64,000 bases of DNA from Symbiodinium natans (GCA_905221605.1 CAJNDS010002457.1:885501-949500), one strand, 5' to 3'; shown: positions 1 through 9,922, counted from the first letter of the stretch. Notes: generated from the letters alone by a model not told the origin. Translations and numbers: made by a program.

Positions 1-141
1 AAAAGTGGAAAAGAAATCCTACATGGCCCGTATATGAAGAACATGGCAGATAGCAATCCCTAATATTACCATTACAACACAGAATTAGAGTATGTTTTTG
101 CCAATTTGGGTTTCTCAAGCTACTAGTAGGGTTCGGGGATG

Positions 142-326
142 CAACTAAACCCTAAACCCTAAACCCTAAACCCTAAACCCTAAAGGACTCAACCTGCAGA
201 GCAATGCTCAGCCCCCAAGATCAAGTCACTCTTTGCAAGAGGCCCGACCATTGAGCAATAGGTTCCCATGACCCTAAACCCTAAACCCTAAACCCTAAAC
301 CCTAAACCCTAAACCCTAAACCCTAC
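142..326. repeat. Interstitial telomeric tracts (CCCTAAA)
   Basis: Two tracts (142-184 and about 270-326) of perfect CCCTAAA units flank an 85-bp segment with no convincing coding frame. A poly-G run follows at 361-380. The rest of the first 1.1 kb shows no gene that I can support. Confidence 0.95.
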
Positions 327-1183
327 AGCAACGAAAGGGTTGAACTGCGGTGTTTTTCTGGGGGGGGGGGGGGGGGGGGGAGCTTCCATCCTGCTGTCTT
401 TCTAGAGTAACCCCCACTGCAGGTGGCAGCCACTTGGTTAGCGGGTCCGCCCCGCAGCGTGAATTCTGTGCCCCTGCGGCAAGTTTGCAAGGACCTTGAA
501 GTTGGTTTCTTGCTGGGAACAGGGCCTCTTTTCAGGCCAAGGGGCTTCTAGAATTCCAAGCGCTCTAGGCAAGCCATTGCCTCTTCAAAACTATAGCTCT
601 CTTGGCTGGGTATGAAGAGCTATAGCCGAGCTAGGCCCGCAGAGGAGCAAGCGATCTGCCATTTAAGGGCCCATACTAAGGGACCAGGTAGCTGCACTTA
701 GATTTTCACCCTTGCGCCTCGAGGTGGGAAACCTGCAGATGATCACTTTGACTGCCAAGCTGCCACACCCGAGTTTCGGGGTCCAAGGAAGAAGGGACCC
801 CCTCTCCCCACGAGTTACAAGTTACAAGTAGAGTCATGAGGACCCTAAATTGGTTGCACATTAGCCGGGCCCGCTGTTGAGAGATCCCGAGAGCAAAGTT
901 TGTGCCTTTGGACCCATTGGACCCCACACAGAGTTTTTTAGGAGCCGCCACCAGCGCAGCCTCCATCCGTCACGAGCTCCTTCGAGGGTGCCCTGTGCGC
1001 TGACCTAGGACCTAAAACTTCCGAGTTAGGGTAGAACACAGAGCCCACAACTTGGATAGTTAGGTTTTATAGGGATATATGTGGTTCTTCTAATTCAATC
1101 TCATTTGGGGTACGTAAGACCCCATGAACAGCGCTCCGTCCCCAGCACTTCAAGGATGATGTAAACTCGAAGCCGTCCGGCCC

Positions 1184-1296
1184 AGACCCCCGGGAGGATC
1201 CAGAAAGTATAGATCTCCTTCAGGGTTTGCCAAGAATGAACCAAACGACTACTTGGGGGGGGGCTCTACTTTTAGGAGCCTCCCAAGTGTCTGGGA
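1184..1296. mobile_element. Inverted-repeat element, family G
   Basis: Ends are inverted: GGGAGGATCC near 1190 and GGAGCCTCCC near 1277, with an outer CCAGACCCC / GTGTCTGGG pair. A second copy lies at 62583-62708. It has no coding capacity, so it looks like a MITE or introner. Between this copy and 2.2 kb I see only short telomeric tracts and no supported exon. Confidence 0.6.
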
Positions 1297-2199
1297 GCCT
1301 GTCTAGCATCTGTCAGCCTGGCGTTTGTATTCACGATTCGAAATATCTGCACATCACATGCGCACTTGGCTTAATATCTTTAGCGCAGAAGCGCGCGCTT
1401 TACATACGTGTCCCTAAACCCTAAACCCTAAACCCTAAACCCCAAACCCCATAGTCGGTATTTCGACGCCCAGGAAGGCCCACAGAACTTACTGTCGCGG
1501 CGTGCGGGCCGAAGTTAAAAAAGGGAGTCCACCTTCCCCCCTCGCAGTTCCAGCGCCTCTCGGAATTCAAGGGCATCCGCTCTCCTGGTCCGCCTTGCAC
1601 CTTGCATGCTTAGGCGCTAAGTTAGGGGGTTGCAGGGCCGGCGCCCTACATTGGGCTCTCTTTTTGGGGGTGCTCTCTGAGTACTACAGTCTCTGGTATT
1701 GAGGGTACCGAAGATAGGGACCTAGGTCCCGGATATCTGGGTGGAGCATGAGGTGCTTGCGTGGACCTGCGCGGTGTGTTTCACAACTTACGTGGTCGAG
1801 CATGCCCTACTCGGCGTTGTTTCACTGGGCGTGCTGCGCCCATGAATTAGACCAGGCCCTCACGTGGGACACGCGCACAAAGGTGGGCTTCTTCGACCCT
1901 CCCCCCCCCCCAGCGATACCCTTATTCTGTTGCATTAGGGGAGTTACTGTAGGCTCGACTAGAAACCCATGAAGACAATGTGGTAGCCCTTTTCTGCCTA
2001 AGGTTTGGCTTACCAACCCCCCCCCCCCAAGCCCTATACCCTACAAAGCAACAACAGAAGATATCAACAGACTGCCTGCCGACTTGTCAAACGCTGAGAT
2101 CCTGACAGGCTGCACATATTCTTCCTGAGGATCCAGATGGCAGTCAGTGTCTCGGGACCCCACCAACTCCGGATTAAGTGTTTATGGTGGAGTTATGGC

Positions 2200-2407
2200 A
2201 GTTATGGGTTTAGGGTTGTTCAGGGTTTAGAGTTTAGGGTTGTTCAGGGCTTAGGGTAGGGGTATGGGGTCTCAACCCAACTCCCCGCATGGTCATCACA
2301 GGCTTGTAGAACCTGACACTCAAGGAGGTCATGACTACATGGTTTAGGGTTTAGGGGTTTAGAGTTTAGGGGTTAGGGGCTAGGGTTTAGGGCTTAGGGT
2401 TTAGGGT
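2200..2407. repeat. Interstitial telomeric tracts (TTTAGGG)
   Basis: Degenerate TTTAGGG units at 2200-2260 and 2340-2407, just left of the exon at 2405. Units have G/A and T-length variation, so this is an older tract. Confidence 0.9.
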
Positions 2408-2511
2408 GTGGCCGGATGCTGTTCCACTACAAGTACTTGGCTGTGCTGGGTTCTCGGGAGCAGCTGGCGACCGTCATGCTCCATCCCCGCGACGGCTGGT
2501 TTAAGGCTCAG
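2405..2511 (+). CDS. Unassigned exon, gene at 2.4-3.4 kb
   Basis: An open frame starts directly after TTTAG of the telomeric tract and includes FHYKYLAVLGSREQL, ending GWFKAQ before a G|GTCACT donor (AAG|GC at 2506 is the other choice). Phase agrees with the acceptor at 2733. The string LGSREQL resembles the start of Rad3-family Fe-S domains, but the following cysteine is absent and the downstream exons do not fit, so I do not assign it there. TTTAGGG units follow at 2563-2590. Confidence 0.45.
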
Positions 2512-2732
2512 GGTCACTTGAGCTGAGTGCGCACGGCCACTCGTGTGACTTAAGTAGCAGGGTTTAGGGTTTAGGGTTTAGGGTTTAGCGTTCGGGAGAG
2601 CATTTCGCTCGGCAGTTCCTTCGCGCTTCAGCTGCTGGCAGGGCATAGACCTGCAGCTTCGATAGCCAAAGCAGAGCTTATCTCACGCTGTCTTCTTCAG
2701 CGGTTTTGAGCTGATGTTTCTTTGTCATGCAG

Positions 2733-2800
2733 GGGTCCGCTGCCAGCAGCTGAACCTCCAGGATTATACCACAGCATCCCCGATGGAGTGCGACTTTGCA
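2733..2800 (+). CDS. Unassigned exon, same gene
   Basis: A good acceptor (pyrimidine-rich tract then GTCATGCAG) opens a frame with CQQLNLQDYTTASPMECDF. Phase 1 matches the GT donor at 2512. A CCCTAAA tract begins right after its 3' end (2803-2832). Confidence 0.5.
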
Positions 2801-2832
2801 GTCCCCTAAACCCTAAACCCTAAACCCTAAAG

Positions 2833-2900
2833 TGCGGCTCGGCGTGGCTAAAGATCAAGATGGCCAGCAGTTCGAGGCACACTACAACTCAGAGCCTCCG
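2833..2900 (+). CDS. Unassigned exon, same gene
   Basis: The acceptor AG is formed by the telomeric tract itself (CCCTAAAG|TGCGG). The frame reads RLGVAKDQDGQQFEAHYNSE. Hydrophilic, no family recognised. Confidence 0.45.
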
Positions 2901-2982
2901 AAACCCCAAACCCCAATCCTAATAACCCAAGTCAGGGTCCGTACAACTCCACTTATAACTAGGCTTTTACACCCTACATGTA

Positions 2983-3104
2983 AGGGCCCCCTAGTTACAA
3001 GCAGGGTTATAAGGGCCCTTAATTGGGTTATAAGTCCTACTATTTAGGTTATAACTCCCTTAACTGAAGTTAGTACAGTAAGGGGGCCCCTACTTGTAGG
3101 CTTC
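2983..3104. mobile_element. MITE family A copy
   Basis: Palindromic element with GGGCCCCCTAGTTAC at one end and GGGGCCCCTACTTGTA at the other. The middle carries TTGGGTTATAAG, which is shared by about 20 copies in the window. Confidence 0.75.
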
Positions 3105-3137
3105 TACACCCTAAATCCTAAAGTCTACAAACCCAAG

Positions 3138-3203
3138 CCGACCGCTCTGCGTGGCCTCTCCATCGCGGAGTTGTGTGCCAGCCAGGGGTTGCTGGCCGAA
3201 GAA
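3138..3203 (+). CDS. Unassigned exon
   Basis: Open after CCCAAG|. The peptide reads PTALRGLSIAELCASQGLLA. It sits between a MITE and a long CCCTAAA tract. No family recognised. Confidence 0.4.
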
Positions 3204-3207
3204 AAAA

Positions 3208-3349
3208 ACCCTAAACCCTACACCCGTAACCCTAAAACCTAAACCCTAAACCCTAAACCCTAAACCCTAAACCCTAAACCCTAAACCCTAAACCCTAAAC
3301 CCTAAACCCTAAACCCTAAACCCTAAACCCTAAACCCAAACCCTAAAAC
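3208..3349. repeat. Interstitial telomeric array (CCCTAAA), about 140 bp
   Basis: Degenerate at the left end (CCCTACACCCG), then about 15 perfect CCCTAAA units. It lies immediately upstream of the exon at 3355. Confidence 0.97.
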
Positions 3350-3354
3350 CGGAG

Positions 3355-3400
3355 GTGACAAGGCCAACGTTGAGGTTCCACCCATCAAGGAATGGCCCAG
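3355..3400 (+). CDS. Unassigned exon
   Basis: Acceptor GGAG|GT and donor AG|GTTGCC delimit a frame with GDKANVEVPPIKEWPR. The MITE at 3423 follows directly, so the downstream intron opens with an element. Confidence 0.4.
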
Positions 3401-3422
3401 GTTGCCTGCAAAAGAAACATAC

Positions 3423-3534
3423 CAGGAGGGGCCCCCTTACTATGCTAGCTATAGTTAAGGGTAAGTTAGGATCCTTATAACCCAATTTAGGACCCTTAGA
3501 ACTCTACCTATAACAAGGGGGGCCCCTCCTTGTA
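3423..3534. mobile_element. MITE family A copy, inverted orientation
   Basis: Starts GGAGGGGCCCCC and ends GGGGCCCCTCCTTGTA. The core is the reverse complement of the copy at 2983. The stretch 3560-3700 has weak coding on either strand; 3700-4000 shows a short TTTAGGG tract only. Confidence 0.8.
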
Positions 3535-4009
3535 TGCTGCAAACACCAACAAACAAGCAAACACGTAAAATGCATGAGGCTGCATTGATAAGCACCTGGA
3601 TTGCGTGGTCCCAATCCTTGCGGCTCCAACGCATGGACATTGGCACGACTTCCTACAGCCTCATTGGCTCGATTCAGCACATTCCGTAGATGGCTTGTGA
3701 CCGTAAACCCTGTATTTAGGGTTTAGGGTTTAGGGCCTGCAAATCCTAAAGCCTATAAACCCTCTACTACAGGGACCGGCATGATTGCTATTACTATCTA
3801 TCCCCTTATGGTCCCTCAATACTTATACCATACTGGCACCCAAAACCCTATCCTAATTGCTAAGGCCCCTATGCCACCCCGTTTGTAGATAAGAGGCTAC
3901 CAAGGGGCTGCGCAGGCACCCAGACCCCCCCCCAAAGCACCGGTGATATTTGCCTTCAGGGGTTTGGGACTTAGGGTAACACAGGCCTTTCTTCTGGGGG
4001 GCTTTTGGA

Positions 4010-4120
4010 GGTCTAAACCCTAAAGCCCCAAACGCCAAACCCTAAACTAACCCCAAACCCGAACCCTAAACCCCAAACCCCAACCCTAAACCCCAAACCC
4101 CAAACCCTAAAACCCCAAAC
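4010..4120. repeat. Degenerate telomeric tract (CCCTAAA/CCCCAAA)
   Basis: Mixed CCCTAAA and CCCCAAA units. The mix suggests decay of an old telomeric insertion. Confidence 0.85.
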
Positions 4121-4195
4121 CAGAAGCGGATCTTCGGGCTTTTGGGCCATGCAGCGGCTGGGCGTGAGGGGCCCCTTCTCGGAGAGGCGTCGCCG

Positions 4196-4305
4196 CCCCC
4201 CATTCGGGGGCTTCCGAAGATAGGGGTACCCTTTTTGGGGGTCGATTTTTAGGGGGATTCTATTCAGTTTGGAGTATAAAAGGAGTACCCCTGTTTTGGG
4301 AAAGG
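4196..4305. mobile_element. Family K repeat copy
   Basis: GGGGGCTTCCGAAGATAGGGGTACC and a later pyrimidine/purine mirror resemble segments at 13595-13690, 16803-16925 and (inverted) 34335-34450. No coding. From 4306 to 5100 I see a TCTA microsatellite (about 4697-4732) and short telomeric units, and no clear gene. Confidence 0.5.
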
Positions 4306-5159
4306 CCCATTTCTGAACTCCGCTGCTCCTGGCGTCAGTGTTCTGGGGGTTCAGGGTTTTGGGTGTTAGCGCGGGTTCACAAGGGTGTTTTAGAGAGTTC
4401 ATGACATGAGTGTGGCCGATGTGTTTTGTTTTTGCATTCCGGGGAAGGGAGGGGGGTTGGGGACAAATCGAGGCTTCGGGGGTGATAAACATTCGCTGTG
4501 TCATGCCATGTACCATTTATGACATTCTGCCCGTTATGTCTTTATCTCCCCAGCTGTCTCTATTGGTCTTGCTAGCAACCCTAAACCCTAAACCCATGAT
4601 CACCCTGTAGTCCCGCATGCACTGCAGAAGATGTGGGGCATGCATGCTGCCTCTTGAAAGATCACGCCGCTCTTTTGTGCTTCGGCTCAGCTTGTGTATA
4701 TCTATCTGTCTATCTGTCTATCTATCTATCTATACACATGTTTTGTACTCATGAATTTAAATAACTAGATAATATACATGTACTTTTTGTTCGATATACA
4801 CTCCGTTTACATGTCCACACCACTGCGTTGACTTTAACGTTCAGCGTAAGCCGGGTAGGTGGCGACCCAGATCGCCAGGTTCCTTCCGTTTAGGGTTCAG
4901 GGTTTGGGTTTTCAAAAAGGGTTGTGCCCCACCTACACCCTAAACTTTAGACCGCCTAAACCTTAACCTCCTTTCCCTCACCCTGACCCCCTTGGGGTTC
5001 TGACCCCCCTCGGGGTCCTTTCGCGTGCCCAGAGATGGCAAGCTGCTTCAAAAACCTATATGAGCATACAAGAGCCCTACAAACCCAAGAGCCCGAAATC
5101 TCAAACCTTCATAGGTTTTAGGGTTTACTTCCGGGCACATAGGCGGACGCCTGTTGAAC

Positions 5160-5278
5160 AAAGGGTTGTGCCTGTTGACTCGGTTCGCCATGCTTTCCGC
5201 CCTGACTCCACGCAGCCCCAGCGTGGCGCCGACAGACTTGGACGAGGCGCGGGAGTATCGGGCTTCCTAGGGTGTACC
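5160..5278 (+). CDS. Possible unassigned exon
   Basis: Two frames stay open. One reads VRHAFRPDSTQPQRGADRLG, the other starts at an ATG and ends at TAG. High GC compared with flanks suggests coding, but the frame is undecided. Confidence 0.3.
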
Positions 5279-5464
5279 TAAATGGAACGCCTTCGATGAT
5301 GTACGTATCCGATGAGCGTGTTTACTAACTTCAACACGTGTCATTCCAGTTGGCTTATTATGTAGTGCGTACAATTTCTATGTGTGTTTGCCTTTTGCCC
5401 CTTTATATGTGTTTCATGACTGTCGTTGCTTAGTACAATCATCTCTTGTGACTTTTCGCTGCGG

Positions 5465-5785
5465 TCCTAAACCCTAAACCCTAAACCCTAAACCCTAAAC
5501 CCTAAACCCTAAACCCTAAACCGCCTCTTTAGGATTGAGCTTTAGGCGGCTGAGAGAAGCAATCAGGTGCTACGGGTTTCTCGGGTAGACTTTAGGGCTT
5601 TCCATCTCTTGGCATGCCCTGAAAAACACCACAGGATCGGGTTTTGGGTTTAGGGTGTATGGTTTAGAGGGTTAGGGTTTAGGGTTTAGGGTTTAGGGTT
5701 TAGGGTTTAGGGTTTAGGGTTTAGGGTTTAGGGTTTAGGGTTTAGGGTTTAGGGTTTAGGGTTTAGGGTTTAGGGTTTAGCGCCT
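5465..5785. repeat. Opposed telomeric arrays: CCCTAAA (5465-5521) and TTTAGGG (5640-5785)
   Basis: Eight CCCTAAA units, a 120-bp spacer, then about 20 TTTAGGG units. The spacer has no supported exon. Confidence 0.95.
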
Positions 5786-5854
5786 TTAGGGCTTAGGTTA
5801 GGGTTCAGGGTTTGGAGGGTACCCGGAGCCCTTCGGCGAAGCTTTAAATTCACA

Positions 5855-6031
5855 ATGGGCAAACGCCTTTTGAGTGGGAAATCTTGTGGCAAGGACAGCG
5901 ATTGCCTCGAAGATGTCGAGGACAGTGCCGTGATCGATATCTTATCCGACCCCGAAACGCCAGCACCTTGGGCAGCAAGACGCCCTTTTGGATTGAGGCT
6001 TTGTTTTGGGGGTAACTTCGCAGCTTCTTGA
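5855..6031 (+). CDS. Unassigned exon, acidic peptide
   Basis: The frame starts at an ATG and encodes a 58-residue acidic peptide with CGKDSDCLEDVEDSAVIDIL. A GGTAAC donor at about 6011 would end the exon before the TGA. A truncated family A MITE (GAAGGGGCCCCCT) starts at 6037. The coding segment is sandwiched between a 145-bp TTTAGGG array and the element. Confidence 0.45.
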   Translation: MGKRLLSGKSCGKDSDCLEDVEDSAVIDILSDPETPAPWAARRPFGLRLCFGGNFAAS

Positions 6032-6036
6032 AGTAC

Positions 6037-6085
6037 AAGAAGGGGCCCCCTCGTAAAAAATGTTATAGGCAGAGTTAGAAGGACA
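6037..6085. mobile_element. Truncated MITE family A
   Basis: Has the left end GTACAAGAAGGGGCCCCCT and part of the core, but no right terminus. Confidence 0.45.
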
Positions 6086-6298
6086 ATACACACCCCCAGG
6101 TTGGGGAATATTGGGTAGCCTGAGAGACATGGACAAACTGCATCCGAGTCCCAGATCTCTAAATGTAGTGGGTTTGGGGTTGATTGGGCATATACGTAGG
6201 GATTCTAGGCTTAGTCGGCTTTAGGCTTTCCAGGGTTTATAGGGTTTATAGTTCTTTTAGATTTTCGAATCCTGTTGGTGCGGGATGTCTCACATCTC

Positions 6299-6427
6299 AC
6301 CCTAAACCCAAAACCCTAAACCCTCAACCCTCAACCCTAAACCCTAAACCCTAAACCCTAAACCCTAAACCCTAAACCCTAAACCCTAAACCCTAAACCC
6401 TAAACCCTAAACCCTAAACCCTAAACC
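6299..6427. repeat. Interstitial telomeric array (CCCTAAA)
   Basis: About 17 units. It ends 17 bp before the acceptor of the exon at 6445. Confidence 0.97.
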
Positions 6428-6444
6428 TTGCCTGTGATGTGCAG

Positions 6445-6535
6445 GTCGCCAAAGGGGGCCCTCGGCGCGCCTTGGATGCCCCCACACCGCCTCCGGTTCC
6501 AGCTAGGCGCTTCAGCAGTGCAGGGGATGGATGGA
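6445..6535 (+). CDS. Unassigned exon, proline-rich
   Basis: The acceptor GTGATGTGCAG opens a frame with RRALDAPTPPPVPARRFSSA. The exon is bracketed by CCCTAAA on the left and TTTAGGG (6538-6614) on the right, the arrangement seen throughout the window. Confidence 0.5.
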
Positions 6536-6537
6536 AA

Positions 6538-6614
6538 GGGTTTAGGGTTTAGGGTTTAGGGTTTATGGTTTAGGGTTTAGAGGATTAGGGTTTAGGGTTT
6601 AGGGTTTAGGGCTT
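6538..6614. repeat. Interstitial telomeric array (TTTAGGG)
   Basis: About 10 units, with two variants. It begins directly at the 3' end of the exon. Confidence 0.97.
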
Positions 6615-6776
6615 ACAGGATGTCACGGGCTGCCAAACAAAGCCATCCCTCATTGTTGGCACTTGCCCAAAACGTGCAAGATCTCGTCATGCGCTCTGCT
6701 GGATCGGAATCTTTCTGTTCTAAGCCACTTCTATGCTTTTAAAACCTTTTATCAGCCTCCTTCAAACCCTTGGTAG

Positions 6777-6850
6777 CCCAGTGGTACCCTCTTCCCTTTT
6801 TTGTTTCTGGTGTCCTTTTAAGGTAACCAACCCCAAAAAGGGGTACCCTT
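6777..6850. mobile_element. MITE family B copy
   Basis: Carries TAGCCCAGTGGTACCC and AAAAAGGGGTACCCTTA, the signature of 13 copies in the window. It abuts the family C segment at 6850. Confidence 0.6.
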
Positions 6851-6956
6851 AATACTGAAAGTACTTGAGATAGGGAATAAGGGGCCTAAGTGCACAGTAG
6901 TTAATTAGGTACATGGACCCTTAGGGTAAGCTACTATTTGCTTAATTAAGAACCTT
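6850..6956. mobile_element. Composite MITE, left arm of a 105-bp inverted pair
   Basis: Includes GGTACATGGACCCTTAGGG (family C end) and GCTTAATTAAGAACC. It is nearly the exact reverse complement of 7129-7235. Confidence 0.8.
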
Positions 6957-6987
6957 GGGCTAGATGGCCATGACCATCCTCGTGCAG

Positions 6988-7033
6988 GCTGCCGGCCCCC
7001 ACACGAGCAAGCCTGGACGTGGTTCTGGGCTCG
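6988..7033 (+). CDS. Unassigned exon inside an inverted pair
   Basis: Acceptor CTCGTGCAG, donor TCG|GTAGGG. The peptide reads AAGPHTSKPGRGSGL. It lies between two inverted copies of the same composite element. Confidence 0.4.
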
Positions 7034-7128
7034 GTAGGGTTTAGGGCTTAGGGCTTACGGCTTAGGGTTTAGGATTCAGAAGGTCAGAGGGTCTGGGGCA
7101 TTTTGCTACTAGGAAGGGGGGGGGGGGG

Positions 7129-7235
7129 TTCTTAATTAAGCAAATCGTAGCTTACCTTAAGGGTCCATGTACCAAATTAACTGTTGTGCACTTAGGCCCC
7201 TTATTCCCTATCTCAAGTGCTTTAAGCCCTAATAA
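7129..7235. mobile_element. Composite MITE, right arm of the inverted pair
   Basis: Reverse complement of 6850-6956 with only a few mismatches. A poly-G run (7118-7128) precedes it. Confidence 0.8.
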
Positions 7236-7334
7236 GGTACATGGAAACCTTAGGGTTAAGTCTTGATACAACAGCCGAAGGGGTGCTCTGGGGTTTGAGT
7301 TGGCGTGTTTTTGGATAATTGCCCTGTGGGATGG

Positions 7335-7392
7335 GGGTTTAGGGTTTGGGGTTTAGGGTTTGGGGTTTAGGGTTTAGGGTTAGGGCTTAGGC
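7335..7392. repeat. Telomeric tract (TTTAGGG/TTTGGGG)
   Basis: Degenerate tract. The following 7393-7500 segment is GC-rich with an acceptor-like TTATGCAG at 7498-7505, but no frame is convincing. Confidence 0.85.
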
Positions 7393-7604
7393 AGGCAGGC
7401 GAGGGTATGGTGCCAGATACGCACGGCTCTAGGTACTGTTCGCCGGCCCAGCCCCACACCAGACCTGCAACGACATGCCGACAGATCACTATTGTTTGTT
7501 ATGCAGATGTTTACATGTTTTTGTCGTTCGGTCTTGGTTGTTACAGTAGCTATTATTCGGCCCTTTATGCCCATAGATCAGTCTCATATTCACGATTTTT
7601 ACCA

Positions 7605-7700
7605 GGTTAGGCCTTATTCCCCCCCATTTAGGATTGAGTTACCCTTTCAGGCCCCTTGAAAAACCAAAAGCGATACCCCTCTTATTCCCAGGTTACTCCA
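7605..7700. mobile_element. MITE family B copy
   Basis: Has the CTTATTCCC ... CCAGGTTACTCC ends of family B, next to a short CCCTAAA tract (7700-7743). Confidence 0.55.
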
Positions 7701-7750
7701 AACCCTAAACCCGAAACCCTAAACCCTAAACCCTAAACCCCTCAAATTCG

Positions 7751-7876
7751 GTTACTCTGGGCTCTCGGATTGCCTGCGCCCTTGTTGGAAGTCGAGGCCC
7801 CCCGCAGCCGTCAGGCCAGCTTGCTGCTTTGGGCGCAAGCGCCCGACGGCACATCCAAGAGGCCCACACTTCCAGG
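7751..7876 (+). CDS. Unassigned exon
   Basis: A GC-rich block bracketed by CCCTAAA (7700-7743) and TTTAGGG (7873-7936). The best frame contains PQPSGQLAALGASARRHIQE. Other frames are partly open too. No family recognised. Confidence 0.4.
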
Positions 7877-7933
7877 GTTTAGGGTTTAGGGTCTAGGGTT
7901 TAGGGTCTAGGGTTTAGGGTTTAGGGTTTAGGG

Positions 7934-8233
7934 CTACGAGGCCTGACAATCCGCATGAGCAAACCCTATAAGAAGTTGTAAGGTCTCAGGGGTTATAGTC
8001 GAGTGGCCCATCCTGCCTTGCGCACTGAGAGGCAGAGAGAAAGGTAGCCATGTCCTCAAACGGCTCCAGCTGTTGTAGGGCAACAGTTCAGAAGAACACC
8101 CAAAGGGCACCAGCTTTAGAATCATACCGGCAGTGAGTTGTGCTTCAAGGTAATCCCATATGATGTTGCAGCTTGACCCCGAACTGGAGCCTGCAGGGAC
8201 AGGGACCCCTAACTCCCGGAACTTTTTGCGCAA
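7934..8233 (-). CDS. Possible ORF, strand uncertain
   Basis: A 99-codon minus frame contains FRELGVPVPAGSSSGSSCNI. The plus strand over 8160-8474 is also open and ends in a lysine-rich stretch (AAGRKKPRKGSKKAAGQPKR). One of the two is probably coding. Because every identified gene is on +, the plus frame is the more natural choice for 8330-8440, but I cannot decide. Confidence 0.25.
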   Translation of the reverse strand: MRKKFRELGVPVPAGSSSGSSCNIIWDYLEAQLTAGMILKLVPFGCSSELLPYNSWSRLRTWLPFSLPLSAQGRMGHSTITPETLQLLIGFAHADCQAS

Positions 8234-8605
8234 TTCTTCGGTATGTTGGAATATGAGTCACACGTGCCTCTCTTCAACCACAACGCAAATCTTGAAGCTA
8301 CTTACATCGGGCCGGGCAAGCCGCCGACCATCGGGCCGCGCGATGGTGGCGAGCGCCGCGGGCCGCAAGAAGCCACGGAAAGGCAGCAAGAAGGCCGCCG
8401 GGCAGCCGAAGCGCGGAGGCGCACACGCCTGCCTTGGGAACCACAGGAATCCCCCAAAAATTGGGGCCGCATGAGCCCTAAACTAGTCTAAATCCCGATG
8501 AATAAGGTAGTATGAACCACAAACCCTATTAAGCTTCATGTGGCTTAGGGCTTAGGCAAAAGGGTTTAGGGTTTAGGGCCTAGGGTTTAGGGTTTAGGGT
8601 TTAAG

Positions 8606-8732
8606 GCGCAGCGCCTGCGGATGACGTGGACCGGCCGCTGGCAGCCGAGGTCTCGGCCTTCGTGGAAAGCCTTGGGGACCTCGGGGGAGCCGGACGAACC
8701 TGGAAACGGCCCAGGCCCTCCTTGAAAGAGGC
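8606..8732 (+). CDS. Exon upstream of the RRM exon
   Basis: The frame reads ADDVDRPLAAEVSAFVESLG, and GAG|GTCTCG, GGA|GCCGGA and AG|GCCCTC are possible donors. TTTAGGG tracts flank it (8560-8606 and 8750-8792). It may belong to the RRM gene, since the next acceptor is phase 0, but no conserved sequence ties them. Confidence 0.45.
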
Positions 8733-8789
8733 TGATGCTTGAGGACCAAAGGGTTTAGGGTTTTGGGTTTAGGGTTTAGGGTTTAGGGG

Positions 8790-8862
8790 TGATATACCCT
8801 CTACTACTAAGATCCCTATTAAGGTATATTAAGCCCTCTTAAGGTTCATGTGATCCTTTAAG
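8790..8862. mobile_element. MITE family L copy, forming the acceptor of the next exon
   Basis: Related to 12888, 24726 and 39035 by TTAAGG...GGTTCATG and an internal GATCCCTATTAAGG. Its right end TTTAAG supplies the AG of the acceptor at 8861-8862. Confidence 0.5.
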
Positions 8863-9582
8863 GATGGGGACCTGCCTGCGGAGCTGCAAGAGGCAGAGAT
8901 CTTGGGGGGGTCCTCGGACGCTGGGTCCTCCATCTCCTCGGAGGACGAGGGCAAAGGAGCCCAGAAGCGACAGAAGCGAAAAGAGGCGGAGAAGCAGGCA
9001 AAGCAAGGCGAGGCCACTACCAAGGCGACGGCGCACGCGGCACAAGCGGACGCGGAGAGCTTTCAGGGCAAGCGCGACGGACAGATTTTCCTTGCGGCCC
9101 TGCCTTCATCCGTGGATGGCGAGACACTGAAGAAGGACTTCGCCAAGTTCGGGGAGATCTCACGCTTCTACTTCCACAGGGAGAGCGATGGGTCCCCACG
9201 TGGCACAGCCTGCATCTTCTACAAAGATCCCCAGGATGCTGACAAAGTCATTCTACTGGATGGTATACAGTACAAGGGCCAGGCGATCAAGGTGAAACGC
9301 AGGCCCCCACGGAAGCCTGGCGGAAAGCAGGCTCGGAAGCAGCAGGAGCAAGCCGAGACCGAGGCACTTCCTGAGGAGCCCGTGCCCATTCCTACAGCTG
9401 CAGCCGCAGTGGACGCCAAAGTGCCGGGCTCTGGGATCCTCAAGCGCACGCAGAAGCATGGGGCGAAGCGGAAGGTGGCAGCAACGACTGCCCAAACATC
9501 AGCTGATGGAGACATTGGTGAGAAAGCTCCCAAGGCCAAGAAAGTCAGGCGCCGGCGGGCATCCTCGTCTTTGACATCTTGA
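8863..9582 (+). CDS. RRM RNA-binding protein, terminal exon
   Basis: This is the longest supported reading frame in the window: 239 codons from the acceptor TTTAAG|GAT to TGA. Order of parts: a serine/acidic patch (about residues 14-30), a lysine/alanine-rich stretch, one RNA recognition motif (about 72-147) with RNP2-like IFLAAL and RNP1-like RGTACIFY, then basic, low-complexity tails (KRTQKHGAKRK, KKVRRRRA) that look like nuclear or nucleolar localisation signals. The family binds single-stranded RNA in the nucleus. Upstream in frame there is a TGA within the MITE, so this cannot be the first exon. Composition is GC-rich at third positions, unlike the flanks. RRM assignment is firm; the specific orthologue is not. 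Confidence 0.85.
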   Translation, partial: DGDLPAELQEAEILGGSSDAGSSISSEDEGKGAQKRQKRKEAEKQAKQGEATTKATAHAAQADAESFQGKRDGQIFLAALPSSVDGETLKKDFAKFGEISRFYFHRESDGSPRGTACIFYKDPQDADKVILLDGIQYKGQAIKVKRRPPRKPGGKQARKQQEQAETEALPEEPVPIPTAAAAVDAKVPGSGILKRTQKHGAKRKVAATTAQTSADGDIGEKAPKAKKVRRRRASSSLTS

Positions 9583-9770
9583 GCTGAGCTCAAGGTTTTT
9601 GGGGGTGCATAAATGCTGCACATACTTGATGGCCGTCTCCACGCTCTCAAAAGTCACACAGCGCCTGCTCCCTGAAAGGCGCAGCCCTAATGCCTGCGTG
9701 ACGCGGCTTCCGACTATTTGAGGCTTTAGTCTGGGCTCTTGTAGATGCGAAGAACCATGAACCTTTTGGC

Positions 9771-9922
9771 TATTTGCTTAAGAACCCCACCCCCCCCCCA
9801 AAAAAAAAAAAGAGAATAATAATAATAATACAAACATTCTTCCTCTTAAGGGCAATCCAGGAAGTGGGATTCCCCATATTATTTTCATTTTTTTTTTGGC
9901 GGGGGGTTCTCAAGCAAATAGT
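9771..9922. mobile_element. MITE family F copy
   Basis: TTTGCTTAAGAACCCC at the left and GGGGTTCTCAAGCAAA at the right form the inverted ends. Homopolymer C/A and T/G runs lie inside. It sits about 190 bp downstream of the RRM stop. Confidence 0.75.

Noticed and set aside
142-326. A true chromosome end at the left of the window.
   Set aside because: The tracts are short, interrupted and followed by dozens more tracts in both orientations; none is terminal.
2405-2511. LGSREQL as the Fe-S entrance of the helicase.
   Set aside because: It is 9 kb upstream of the helicase N-terminus, lacks the cysteine, and its neighbours read as another protein.
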